This document shows, in pieces, positions 18,385 to 27,162 of a stretch of DNA of 64,000 nt. Position 1 is the first letter of the stretch. Every line of letters starts with the position of its first letter. The position numbers and the translations under genes are program-made. The DNA comes from CAYLLS01 sp964385015. Its GTDB lineage: Bacteria; Myxococcota; UBA727; JABDBI01. Location of the stretch: positions 124,001-188,000 of the forward strand of contig CAYLLS010000001.1 of NCBI GenBank assembly GCA_964385015.1, in the 5' to 3' direction. The notes below the pieces were generated by a model. The model had not been told where the DNA came from, made no database searches, and saw only the letters and a list, made by a program, of their open reading frames with translations.

Positions 18385-20910
18385 TTATTCGTTTAATATA
18401 GTTTTCATTATATGATTAGATGTAAAGTTTTTTGTTCTTTTTTTATTATTTAATTTTGATAATAGATGTTGTGCATTTTGAATAATTGAATTTGGCAAAC
18501 CTGCTAATTTAGCTACTTCTATTCCATAGCTTTTATTTAATGATCCATATTGTAATTTATATGGAAATTTAATTTGATTATTTTGATAATATGCTGATAC
18601 ATGCATATTTGTTAAATTTTTAATTTTTTTAGATAGTATTGTGATTTCGTAATAGTGTGTTGTAAAGATTGTTCGTGCATGTATATATTTATGTATATAT
18701 TGAATAATAGATGATGCTAATGATAATCCATCAAATGTACTTGTTCCTCTACCTATTTCATCTAATAAAATTAAAGATGATGATGTAGCATTATGTATGA
18801 TATTAGAAGTTTCATTCATTTCTATCATAAATGTTGAATTGCCTTGGTAAATGGCATCTGATACACTAGCTCTTAAAAAAATTCTGTCACATAAACTGAT
18901 AATGGCTTTTTTGGCAGGAACAAAACAACCACTTTGTGCTAGTATTTGTATTATTGCTATTTGTCTTATAATAGTACTTTTGCCACCCATATTTGGTCCT
19001 GTTATGATAATTGTTGTATTGTTTTTCTTATTCATAAATATATTATTAGAAATAAATTTTTTATTTTTTTCGTTAGATAATGCTTCCATAACAGGATGTT
19101 TCCCATTTATAATTTCAATAGTACGTTTGTCTTGAGGCAAGATTTTAGGACATGTATATTGATATTTATGGCTTATATGTGCAAATGCTAACATTACATC
19201 TAATTCTGCTATAATATTAGATATATTTATGAACATTAAATATTCTTTAATAATTATATTGCGCAAGTTTTGTAATAATTCTTTTTCTCTATTTTCTTTT
19301 TTAAAGTTATAATCATTTAATGTAATAGTTATATTTTGTAATGTTGTTGTAACAAATTTTGTATGATTAGAATTACTTTGTTTTTTTTTATAATATTTTG
19401 GTATTTTATGTAAATGAGTTTTAGTAACTTCAATGCAATATCCAAATATTTTATGATATTTGATTTTTAAATTATTGATATTTGTATGTTTTTTTTCTTT
19501 GTTTTCTATTATAGATAAATTTTTAATTTGATTATTATATATTTTAGTTAAAGTATCTAAAGTTGTATCAAATCCTTTTCTAAAAATATTATTATTATCT
19601 TGTTGATTGAATTTGTTGTTAAATGTTTTATGTAATATATTCAAAATTTTATTATCACATGTTATTGTTCTTATGATTTCTTGAATAGTTTTTGAAGGTG
19701 ATGTGTATAGTGTTTTTATAATAATTGGTATGTATTGTAATGTTTCATATAATTGTAAAAAACATTTTTTATTTATTATATTCATTGATAATTGAGAAAA
19801 TAATCTTTCTATATCAAAAATATGTGTTAATAATCTTTGTAATTGTTCTTTAGTATTAATGTTATGTATTAGTGCCGATACTATGTTTTGTCTGTGAATG
19901 ATTAGTTTTATTGAAGTTGATGGTGCAGTTAAAATTTTTTTTAGATATCTTCCTCCCATGGCAGTTTTAGTATGATCTATAAAATCAATTAAATTGTTTT
20001 TTTCATTATTATTTGTTTTGACATTTCCTATATTAAGGTTTTTATTTGTTAAATGATCAATCATTAGATGTTCTTCTATACTGTAAGGCTTAGGAGGTTT
20101 TATATGTAATGGAATATTTTTTTGAGTTTCTTTAATATAAGATAATATTAATTTAATAGATGATAATGCATGTTGGTTTTTATCATTGTAAAACCAATTA
20201 TCTAACATGCCAAATTGTTTTAAGATATTATTGCTATTATAAATAGTTTGTAATTTAACGATTGATTCTATATTGTTTAATATGTTTTTAGCTTTATATT
20301 TTAATGATTGTTTGTCATTATCAAAAGCTAATATAATTTCAGGTGGTGATATCCTTTTGATTTCATGTATAATAATATGTTCATTTGAAGAAGTAGTGCT
20401 TAAAAATTCTCCAGTTGAAATATCTATCATGCTAATAGCTAATATATTATGGCCAATAATTAAACTTAATAAATAATTAATATCTTTTGGTTTTAATCCG
20501 TCATTATTTTGCATTGTACCAGGTGTAATAATTCTAGTAATTTCTCTTTTTATTAGTGCTGATTTTGATGTTGTATCTTGCTTGATTTGATCACAGATGG
20601 CTATTGTAAAGCCATTAGCCATTAATTTTGAAATGTAATGTGATGAATGTTTATATGGGAATCCTGCCATTGGGATGTATGATGTATTATTTTTTTGTCT
20701 TGCTGTTAATGTTAAATTAAGAATTGGAGCTGTTATTTCTGCATCTTTGTAAAACATTTCATAAAAATCACCTAACCTAAATAATACTATAGCATTTTTA
20801 GCTTGTTGTTTAGCTGATAACCATTGTTTTAACATAGGTGTAATTTTTGTGGATGATGTATTCAAGTGCTTAATGTAATTGTTTTTTTTCATAAAAATAT
20901 TCTTTTCCAT
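18385..20910 (-). CDS. mutS: DNA mismatch repair protein MutS
   Basis: Recognises mismatches and recruits repair as an ATPase dimer. The 841 residues include the mismatch-reading GDFYEMF near the N terminus, the Walker A GPNMGGKST, DEIGRGTSTFDGLSL and TTHYYE. The clamp and lever domains are present but Asn/Lys-rich. MutL is not in the window. The start could be the ATG at 20910 or six codons later; neither has a clear Shine-Dalgarno site. It lies eight bases after cdd. Keeping mutS is notable in a reduced genome. Confidence 0.96.
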   Translation of the reverse strand: MEKNIFMKKNNYIKHLNTSSTKITPMLKQWLSAKQQAKNAIVLFRLGDFYEMFYKDAEITAPILNLTLTARQKNNTSYIPMAGFPYKHSSHYISKLMANGFTIAICDQIKQDTTSKSALIKREITRIITPGTMQNNDGLKPKDINYLLSLIIGHNILAISMIDISTGEFLSTTSSNEHIIIHEIKRISPPEIILAFDNDKQSLKYKAKNILNNIESIVKLQTIYNSNNILKQFGMLDNWFYNDKNQHALSSIKLILSYIKETQKNIPLHIKPPKPYSIEEHLMIDHLTNKNLNIGNVKTNNNEKNNLIDFIDHTKTAMGGRYLKKILTAPSTSIKLIIHRQNIVSALIHNINTKEQLQRLLTHIFDIERLFSQLSMNIINKKCFLQLYETLQYIPIIIKTLYTSPSKTIQEIIRTITCDNKILNILHKTFNNKFNQQDNNNIFRKGFDTTLDTLTKIYNNQIKNLSIIENKEKKHTNINNLKIKYHKIFGYCIEVTKTHLHKIPKYYKKKQSNSNHTKFVTTTLQNITITLNDYNFKKENREKELLQNLRNIIIKEYLMFINISNIIAELDVMLAFAHISHKYQYTCPKILPQDKRTIEIINGKHPVMEALSNEKNKKFISNNIFMNKKNNTTIIITGPNMGGKSTIIRQIAIIQILAQSGCFVPAKKAIISLCDRIFLRASVSDAIYQGNSTFMIEMNETSNIIHNATSSSLILLDEIGRGTSTFDGLSLASSIIQYIHKYIHARTIFTTHYYEITILSKKIKNLTNMHVSAYYQNNQIKFPYKLQYGSLNKSYGIEVAKLAGLPNSIIQNAQHLLSKLNNKKRTKNFTSNHIMKTILNE

Positions 20911-20918
20911 TTATTATA

Positions 20919-21344
20919 TCATATGCGTATTTTTTTTAAATGTTTTTTTTGAAAGTTATTAGGCAATAGATTTTTTAAAGTTTGAATTTTTATTGTATTA
21001 TCTTTTTTACTAGAAATTATTATAATATTAGGCGAAAATTCTGATAATACTTGTCTACATGATCCACATGGCCATATGTTATAATATGTGTTCGTAAATA
21101 TTGCTATTTCTGTAAAATTTTTAATGCCAATACTAACAGCTTTAGCAATGGCTACTCTTTCTGCACAAATAGTTTCACTATATGCAGCATTTTCTATGTT
21201 GCATCCTAAAAATATTTTATTATTTTTTGTCCTTAATGCTGTGCCTACGTAAAATTTAGAATATGGAGCATATGCAAAATGATATGCTGTTTTAGCTAAT
21301 GTTACTAGATGGAAATATTTCATGTGTTGTGATAATTCATTCAT
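20919..21344 (-). CDS. cdd: Cytidine deaminase
   Basis: Deaminates cytidine/deoxycytidine to uridine/deoxyuridine in pyrimidine salvage. The 141 residues match the small homotetrameric type: substrate loop GCNIENAAYSE, the zinc Cys and catalytic Glu in CAER (60-63), and the second zinc motif PCGSC (92-96). All catalytic residues are intact. It is upstream of mutS with an eight-base gap. The 148 bases between it and meaB are pure AT-rich sequence with no feature I can name. Confidence 0.95.
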   Translation of the reverse strand: MNELSQHMKYFHLVTLAKTAYHFAYAPYSKFYVGTALRTKNNKIFLGCNIENAAYSETICAERVAIAKAVSIGIKNFTEIAIFTNTYYNIWPCGSCRQVLSEFSPNIIIISSKKDNTIKIQTLKNLLPNNFQKKHLKKIRI

Positions 21345-21492
21345 ACTAATAGATCATTGTGAAATATGTATTAATTTATTATAAAATATATGTGGTGTAA
21401 TTTTATAATTATTTTTTATATAATTATTATACATAATAATTGATATTTTTATTTATAATAATAATAAATTTATATTTAAAAAATCATTATTT

Positions 21493-22440
21493 TTAATTTA
21501 ATATTTTATTTAATAATTGAAGTACATAATTATCAATGGAATATTTGTCATGTGATAATATATGACATATATTTTTAATATTTTTTTTAATGTATGGATC
21601 ATAATATAGTGATTTTAGTAAAATATTTTTTATATTAGTGATAAATAATGTTTTTATTTGCTTATATCTTTTATTATAGAATGAATGATTGTCTTTGTTA
21701 GTGTTGATTTGTTGTGTTATTATGTTCCAAATTTTAGTTATGCCTTTATTATATAAAGCATTAATATTATATATATTTGTTTTATCTGTTGTATGGGATA
21801 TTTGTTTCATTTCAAAATTTATATTATTGTTCATATAATTTTTATTAAGTAAAATTATGTTAGCTAATTCTATAGTACCTTTTTTTATATTTTGCAGTGT
21901 GTATGTAGACATTGATTTTAATAGTATTATAAATATATCTGATATATGGCAAACATCATGTTCTGATTGTCCTATTCCTAATGTTTCTATTAAAATTATT
22001 TCACAACCATATGCTTCCATTAGTAATATTGTATTATATGTGCTATTAGAAATGCCTTCTACATTATTATATGATGGAATGGATCTTATATATGCATTAT
22101 TGTGTGTATATACTTTTGTCATTATAGTTTTATCTGCCAATATAGATCCACCTGATATTGGGCTACTAGGATCTATAGTTAAAATACCAATTGTTTTTTT
22201 CTTTTTAATCAATAATGAACCAAATGCATTTATAAAAGTACTTTTGCCTACACCTTGCATTCCAGATATTCCGATTCGTATAGAATGTTGAGTATATGGG
22301 AAAATATAATTAATAATATGAATTATATTTTGAATATTATCATATTTTTTATTTTCTATAATAGTAATTAATTTGCTAAGAGATCTTCTATGTGTATTAA
22401 TTAGTCTTTGACATAAAATATTAATATTATGTTTAATCAT
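21493..22440 (-). CDS. meaB: Methylmalonyl-CoA mutase-associated GTPase (MeaB/ArgK family)
   Basis: G-protein chaperone that gates adenosylcobalamin loading and protects methylmalonyl-CoA mutase. The 315 residues have the P loop GMQGVGKST near 60-68, TIDPSSPISGGSILADKT, a SIPSYNNVEGIS segment and ETLGIGQSE, followed by a DIFIILL strand. Its start overlaps the mutase stop by one base, so translation is coupled. The C-terminal dimerisation region is shorter and drifted. The fused IcmF at 61484 has its own G domain, so this protein probably serves only the adjacent mutase. Confidence 0.94.
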   Translation of the reverse strand: MIKHNINILCQRLINTHRRSLSKLITIIENKKYDNIQNIIHIINYIFPYTQHSIRIGISGMQGVGKSTFINAFGSLLIKKKKTIGILTIDPSSPISGGSILADKTIMTKVYTHNNAYIRSIPSYNNVEGISNSTYNTILLMEAYGCEIILIETLGIGQSEHDVCHISDIFIILLKSMSTYTLQNIKKGTIELANIILLNKNYMNNNINFEMKQISHTTDKTNIYNINALYNKGITKIWNIITQQINTNKDNHSFYNKRYKQIKTLFITNIKNILLKSLYYDPYIKKNIKNICHILSHDKYSIDNYVLQLLNKILN

Positions 22441-24548
22441 TATGTTAATAGTTTTAATAATTGTTTTGCTATAGTCAATGTTTTTGTATCGGGCGTAAAA
22501 ATAGCAGATACTCCTTGATTCAATAATTTTTTATGATCAATAATAGGAATAATGCCTCCTAATATAATTAGGATATCATTAGCATTACGTTGTTTTAATA
22601 TATTAATTAGTTGAGGAATTAATGTAATATGTGTAGCAGTTAGTGATGATATGCCTATAATATCAACATCATTTTCTATCGCATTTTTAGCTATATATTC
22701 TGGTGTTTGAAATAGTGGATTAATATCTATATTAAATCCTAAATCAGCTAATGCTGAAGCAATAAAATGCATGCCCCTATCATGTCCGTCTTGACCAATT
22801 TTAGTAAGTAAGATTCTTGGTTTTTTTCCTCTTGTATTTGTAAAAATATTTATTTTTTTTAAAAAATTTTTAAATTCTTGTTCATTATTATAATATTTTT
22901 TATATATATTTGTATTTAACTTATATGTCATATTATATCTATGAAAAACATTTTCTAATATTAAACTTATTTCTCCTATAGTTGCACGTGCTCTAATTGC
23001 GTTAATTGTCAGATATAATAAATTATGATTTGTTTTTGCACCTTGTAAAAGTTCATATAAACATTGTTTTACTTTAATATTATTTCTTTTATTTTTAATA
23101 TTCTTTATATTTTTTATTTGTTCTAATATGATGTTATTATTATGAATGATTTTTAATGGTATATGATGTGTTTCTGTTGATTGATATTTGTTTAATCCAA
23201 TAATAATTTTATCACCATTCTCTATTAATGTTTGATTTTTAGTAGCGCTTTCTTCTATCCATTGTTTAGGTATGCCATTTATAATTGCTTGTGTCATCCC
23301 TCCTAAATTATCAATTTTATTTATGATTTTTAATGTTTGTATGATCATTTTTTCTGTTAATGCTTCTATTAAATATGAACCTCCAAATGGATCTACTGTT
23401 TGACATATGCCAGTTTCATATTGTAAAATTAATTGGGTGTTTCTAGCAATTTTTGCTGCAAAATCACTTGGTAATGCTAATGCTTCATCAAATGAATTAG
23501 TATGTAATGATTGTGTTCCTCCAAAGATTCCAGCCATTGCTTCAATTGTAGTTCTAATTATATTATTATAAGGATCTTTAGCTTGTAAACTCCATCCAGA
23601 TGTTTGGCAATGAGTTCTTAACATTTTAGATTTTGGATTATTAGGTGAAAATTTTTTTATTAAATTATGCCATAAAATTCTAGCTGCTCTAAGTTTAGCT
23701 ATTTCCATATAGAAATTCATTCCTAATGCAAAAAAGAAACTAATTCTAGGTGCAAATTGGTCAATTTTTAATCCTCTATTTAATGCTTGTTGCACATATT
23801 CTATTCCATTGCTTAATGTTAAGCCTAATTCTAAAGCTAAATTAGCTCCAGCTTCATGAATGTGGTATCCACTGATACTAATAGAATTGAATAGTGGCAT
23901 TTCTTTTGATATATATTCTATAGTATCGATTGCTATGCGCATTGATTGTTTTGGAGGATAAATGAAAGTATTTCTTACTAAGAATTCTTTTAAAATATCA
24001 TTTTGTATAGTGCCTTTGATAAATTTTTTATTAACACCATTTTCTTCTGCAGTTACAATTAATGTTGCTAATATAGGTAAAACAGCACCACTTATTGTCA
24101 TAGATATACTTGTTTTATCTAAAGGAATATTTTTTAGTAATTGTTTCATGTCTTCTATAGAATCGATAGCAACTCCAGTTTTTCCAACATCTTCACTAAT
24201 GTTATTATTATCTGAATCATAACCTCTATGCGTAGGCAGATCAAAAGCTATTGATATTCCTGTTTGTCCAGATTGTAAGTTTTTTCTATAAAACATGTTT
24301 GTTTCTTTAGCTGTAGCGAATCCACCATATTGTCGAATCGTCCAAGGTTTATTGGCATACATAGTGGCTTTATGTCCTCTTTTATATGGTGGACATCCAG
24401 AATATTCATTTTTTTTAATATTTTTAATATTTTCATATGTATATATCGGATAAATATTGATATCTTCCTCTGATTTTTTAATTAATTTATATAATTTTTT
24501 ATTAATAAGCTCTTGTTCTGCTATTTTTTCCCATTTATTAAAATTCAT
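22440..24548 (-). CDS. mutB: Methylmalonyl-CoA mutase (single-chain)
   Basis: Adenosylcobalamin-dependent isomerisation of (R)-methylmalonyl-CoA and succinyl-CoA, feeding propionyl-CoA carbon into the TCA cycle. The 702 residues contain the TIM barrel (RQYGGFATAKETN, FDLPTHRGYDSD, SISGYHIHEAGAN, GGTQSLHTNSFDEALALP) and the C-terminal B12 domain with GQDGHDRG near 585 (base-off His ligand). No small subunit is adjacent, so it is probably the homodimeric kind. An AGGA site precedes the ATG. It lies between cinA and meaB in one run. Confidence 0.97.
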   Translation of the reverse strand: MNFNKWEKIAEQELINKKLYKLIKKSEEDINIYPIYTYENIKNIKKNEYSGCPPYKRGHKATMYANKPWTIRQYGGFATAKETNMFYRKNLQSGQTGISIAFDLPTHRGYDSDNNNISEDVGKTGVAIDSIEDMKQLLKNIPLDKTSISMTISGAVLPILATLIVTAEENGVNKKFIKGTIQNDILKEFLVRNTFIYPPKQSMRIAIDTIEYISKEMPLFNSISISGYHIHEAGANLALELGLTLSNGIEYVQQALNRGLKIDQFAPRISFFFALGMNFYMEIAKLRAARILWHNLIKKFSPNNPKSKMLRTHCQTSGWSLQAKDPYNNIIRTTIEAMAGIFGGTQSLHTNSFDEALALPSDFAAKIARNTQLILQYETGICQTVDPFGGSYLIEALTEKMIIQTLKIINKIDNLGGMTQAIINGIPKQWIEESATKNQTLIENGDKIIIGLNKYQSTETHHIPLKIIHNNNIILEQIKNIKNIKNKRNNIKVKQCLYELLQGAKTNHNLLYLTINAIRARATIGEISLILENVFHRYNMTYKLNTNIYKKYYNNEQEFKNFLKKINIFTNTRGKKPRILLTKIGQDGHDRGMHFIASALADLGFNIDINPLFQTPEYIAKNAIENDVDIIGISSLTATHITLIPQLINILKQRNANDILIILGGIIPIIDHKKLLNQGVSAIFTPDTKTLTIAKQLLKLLT

Positions 24549-24591
24549 ACATACATCCTGTTAATTAAATTGTGTTTTTTAAATATTAATT

Positions 24592-25350
24592 TTATATATT
24601 AGTAAATCCATTTACAATATATTTGATTTTATATATTATTTTTTTTATGTTAATATTCGCATTGCATTCTAATGTAATAAGTACTTTATAATTTTTATTA
24701 TTGTATTGAGGATATGATCCAATATTAATATAATTGTATTTTTTTTGTATTTGAGTTAATTTTTTAGCAAATTGTGATTCTGATTTATGTGTATATATAA
24801 CAATTTTTTGTTGTTGTAATCCATAAAAATGATATTTTATTATGTTTGTGAATTTAATAAATAATGCTGGAACTCCAGGAAGAATATAAACATTTTTAAC
24901 TATTATTAATGGTAACAGTAATGATTTGTGAGTAATTATTTTACATGTATTAGGAAATGTAAACATTTTTTTTTGTATATTATTTGTTATAATATTTTTA
25001 TAATTAATATTATGAAATTTAGCTATTTGTTGTAATATATGTTTTTTATATTGTAGTTTTAGATTAAAAGCTTTAGATATTGAATAATATGTTTTATCGT
25101 CATGTGTAGGACCTATTCCACCAGAAGTAAATATATAATTAAATTTGCTTGATAAATGTTTGATAGAGTTAGCAATTTGTAAAACATTATCTTTTATTAT
25201 TTCTATTTTATTTAAAGATATGCCTCTATTAAACAGCATATTTGATAAAATGAAAATATTCTGATCTTGTATGTTGCCAGTTAATATTTCACTTCCTATA
25301 ATGATTGCTGCTGCAGTTATATTATATGATGACAAATGTTTATATATCAT
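24592..25350 (-). CDS. cinA: CinA-like protein, N-terminal domain only
   Basis: The family's N domain (molybdopterin-binding fold) acts as ADP-ribose pyrophosphatase in some bacteria. Visible: IIIGSEILTGNIQDQN, a DNVLQIANSI segment and FTSGGIGPTHDDKT near 90-100, then LPGVPALF. At 252 residues the protein stops before the nicotinamide-nucleotide amidase (PncC) domain usual in full-length CinA of about 410. So the NMN deamidase function is absent here, or encoded elsewhere. The mutase start is 43 bases downstream. Confidence 0.88.
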   Translation of the reverse strand: MIYKHLSSYNITAAAIIIGSEILTGNIQDQNIFILSNMLFNRGISLNKIEIIKDNVLQIANSIKHLSSKFNYIFTSGGIGPTHDDKTYYSISKAFNLKLQYKKHILQQIAKFHNINYKNIITNNIQKKMFTFPNTCKIITHKSLLLPLIIVKNVYILPGVPALFIKFTNIIKYHFYGLQQQKIVIYTHKSESQFAKKLTQIQKKYNYINIGSYPQYNNKNYKVLITLECNANINIKKIIYKIKYIVNGFTNI

Positions 25351-25541
25351 ATGTTTTAATGAAAATTATTTTTTATATCAATTGTATGTTTTATATTATA
25401 AAATTAAATTTGACTAGTTTTAATGTTTTTTTATTCATGGCATGTTTCATATATTGTGTATATAAAAATTATTATTTATTTATTTATTGATGCAGTTTTG
25501 TTAAAATCATCAATATTGATTTGAATGTAGGTTAATAAAAA

Positions 25542-27098
25542 ATGTTTGATATTATTTCTAATGGTTTTATGAAAGCTAAAAATTTTTTAATTGGCAAAAA
25601 TTATATTACAGAAGAAAACATTTGCAAAGCGCTTGAAGATGTTAAAATATCTTTGTTAGAAGCGGATGTAGAATATAATGTAGTTCAATCTTTTTTAAAT
25701 AGAGTAAAAAATAAATGTATAGGAATAAATATTGTTACTAAAATTAAAACTAATGTTTCTAAATTAAAATTAACTGCGTCAGAGTATTTTATTGAAATTT
25801 GTTTTGAAGAATTGAAGTCTTTAATAGGATCAACTAATACATCTATTAAAATTATAAAAGATAGAATTAATACTATTATGTTGGTTGGTTTGCAGGGATC
25901 AGGGAAAACAACATCTATAGGGAAATTAGCTTTATTATTGAAAAAACAAGGCCATACCCCTATATTAGTTGCTGCTGATAATCGTAGAGCAGCAGCCATT
26001 GAACAATTAGTTATTATAGGTGAAAAAATAAAAGTTCCAGTATTTTATGATAATATGTTATCTGCTTCAGAAATTTGTAAACTTGCTCATAAAGAAGCAA
26101 TTAAATTTAATAGTAATGTAATCTTATTTGATACAGCTGGAAAAATGTTTATAAATGATCATTCTATATCAGATTTAAAAGATATCAGAACTAGTTTTGT
26201 TTTAGATTATGTGCTTTTAGTAGTGGATGCTATGACTGGTCAAGACGCCGTTAAAATGGCTCATAAATTTGATCAACAATTAAATTTAGATGGGTTTATA
26301 TTAACCAAGTTAGATGGTGATGCTAGAGGTGGTGCAGCTTTATCAATTAAAGATGTAACTGGCAAACCTATTAAATTTTTAGGAGTAGGTGAAAAACTTG
26401 AAGATTTAGAACCATTAAGGGCAGATGGATTGGCTAGTAGAATTTTAGGAATGGGAGATATAGTAGGTTTAGTTAAAGATTTCAAAAAACATGTTAATCA
26501 TGATATAGCGAAAAGTGAAGTTAATAGACTGAGGAAAGGGAAATTTGATTTGCAAGATTTTTTAAAAACTATTAAAACCATTAATAGAATGGGTCCATTA
26601 AATAACTTAATTAATAAAATACCTGGATTTCATGATAAGTCATCATTAAATGAGTTAGATAAAAATTTTAATTTTAAAAAATATGAATCTATTATATTGT
26701 CAATGACTTATAAAGAAAGAGTTAATCCACAATTAGTATATAACGATAATTCTAGGCTAACACGTATTGCGTTAGGTTCTGGCAATAATATTTCTGAAGT
26801 TATACAACTTTTACAATATTTTTTTGAAATACAGAAAATTTTTAAAGCATCTAGTATGAAATCTAATTATTTTGCTAAGTTTTTTAATATTAATAAAATG
26901 AGCAATTATATGAATCAGTATAAATATAAAAATGTTAATATTAATGATTATAATGCATCTAAAGATATGTTATTAAATCATAATATAAATTTGCATAAAA
27001 AATCATTAGATTTTAAAAATACAAATAGTATAAAGTATAAAAAAAATCAACGTAAACATAAAAAAAATTCACGCAAGAAAAATAGAATCAAGAAATAA
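25542..27098 (+). CDS. ffh: Signal recognition particle protein Ffh
   Basis: GTPase that binds 4.5S RNA and signal peptides and delivers ribosomes to FtsY. The 518 residues comprise the N domain, the G domain (GLQGSGKTTSIGK near 115, DTAGKM, TKLDGDARGGAAL, GVGEKLEDLEP) and the M domain (NRMGPLNNLINKIPG, SMTYKERVNP, RIALGSG). The DxYRPAA motif reads ADNRRAAAIEQL, so Tyr and Pro are replaced. The C-terminal tail is extremely basic (Lys, Arg, Asn). An AGG lies before the ATG. The 4.5S RNA gene is not visible in the window. Confidence 0.96.
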   Translation: MFDIISNGFMKAKNFLIGKNYITEENICKALEDVKISLLEADVEYNVVQSFLNRVKNKCIGINIVTKIKTNVSKLKLTASEYFIEICFEELKSLIGSTNTSIKIIKDRINTIMLVGLQGSGKTTSIGKLALLLKKQGHTPILVAADNRRAAAIEQLVIIGEKIKVPVFYDNMLSASEICKLAHKEAIKFNSNVILFDTAGKMFINDHSISDLKDIRTSFVLDYVLLVVDAMTGQDAVKMAHKFDQQLNLDGFILTKLDGDARGGAALSIKDVTGKPIKFLGVGEKLEDLEPLRADGLASRILGMGDIVGLVKDFKKHVNHDIAKSEVNRLRKGKFDLQDFLKTIKTINRMGPLNNLINKIPGFHDKSSLNELDKNFNFKKYESIILSMTYKERVNPQLVYNDNSRLTRIALGSGNNISEVIQLLQYFFEIQKIFKASSMKSNYFAKFFNINKMSNYMNQYKYKNVNINDYNASKDMLLNHNINLHKKSLDFKNTNSIKYKKNQRKHKKNSRKKNRIKK

Positions 27099-27162
27099 TT
27101 TTTGTAGAAATAGTGTAGATATAGTATTATCATATATGAAGTAGTTATGTGGTATATAGATT

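Noticed and set aside
21857..22291. A 144-residue plus-strand frame opposite meaB
   Set aside because: It is antisense to a well-conserved GTPase with clear motifs, and its protein is a hydrophobic mirror of that gene with no recognisable domain.
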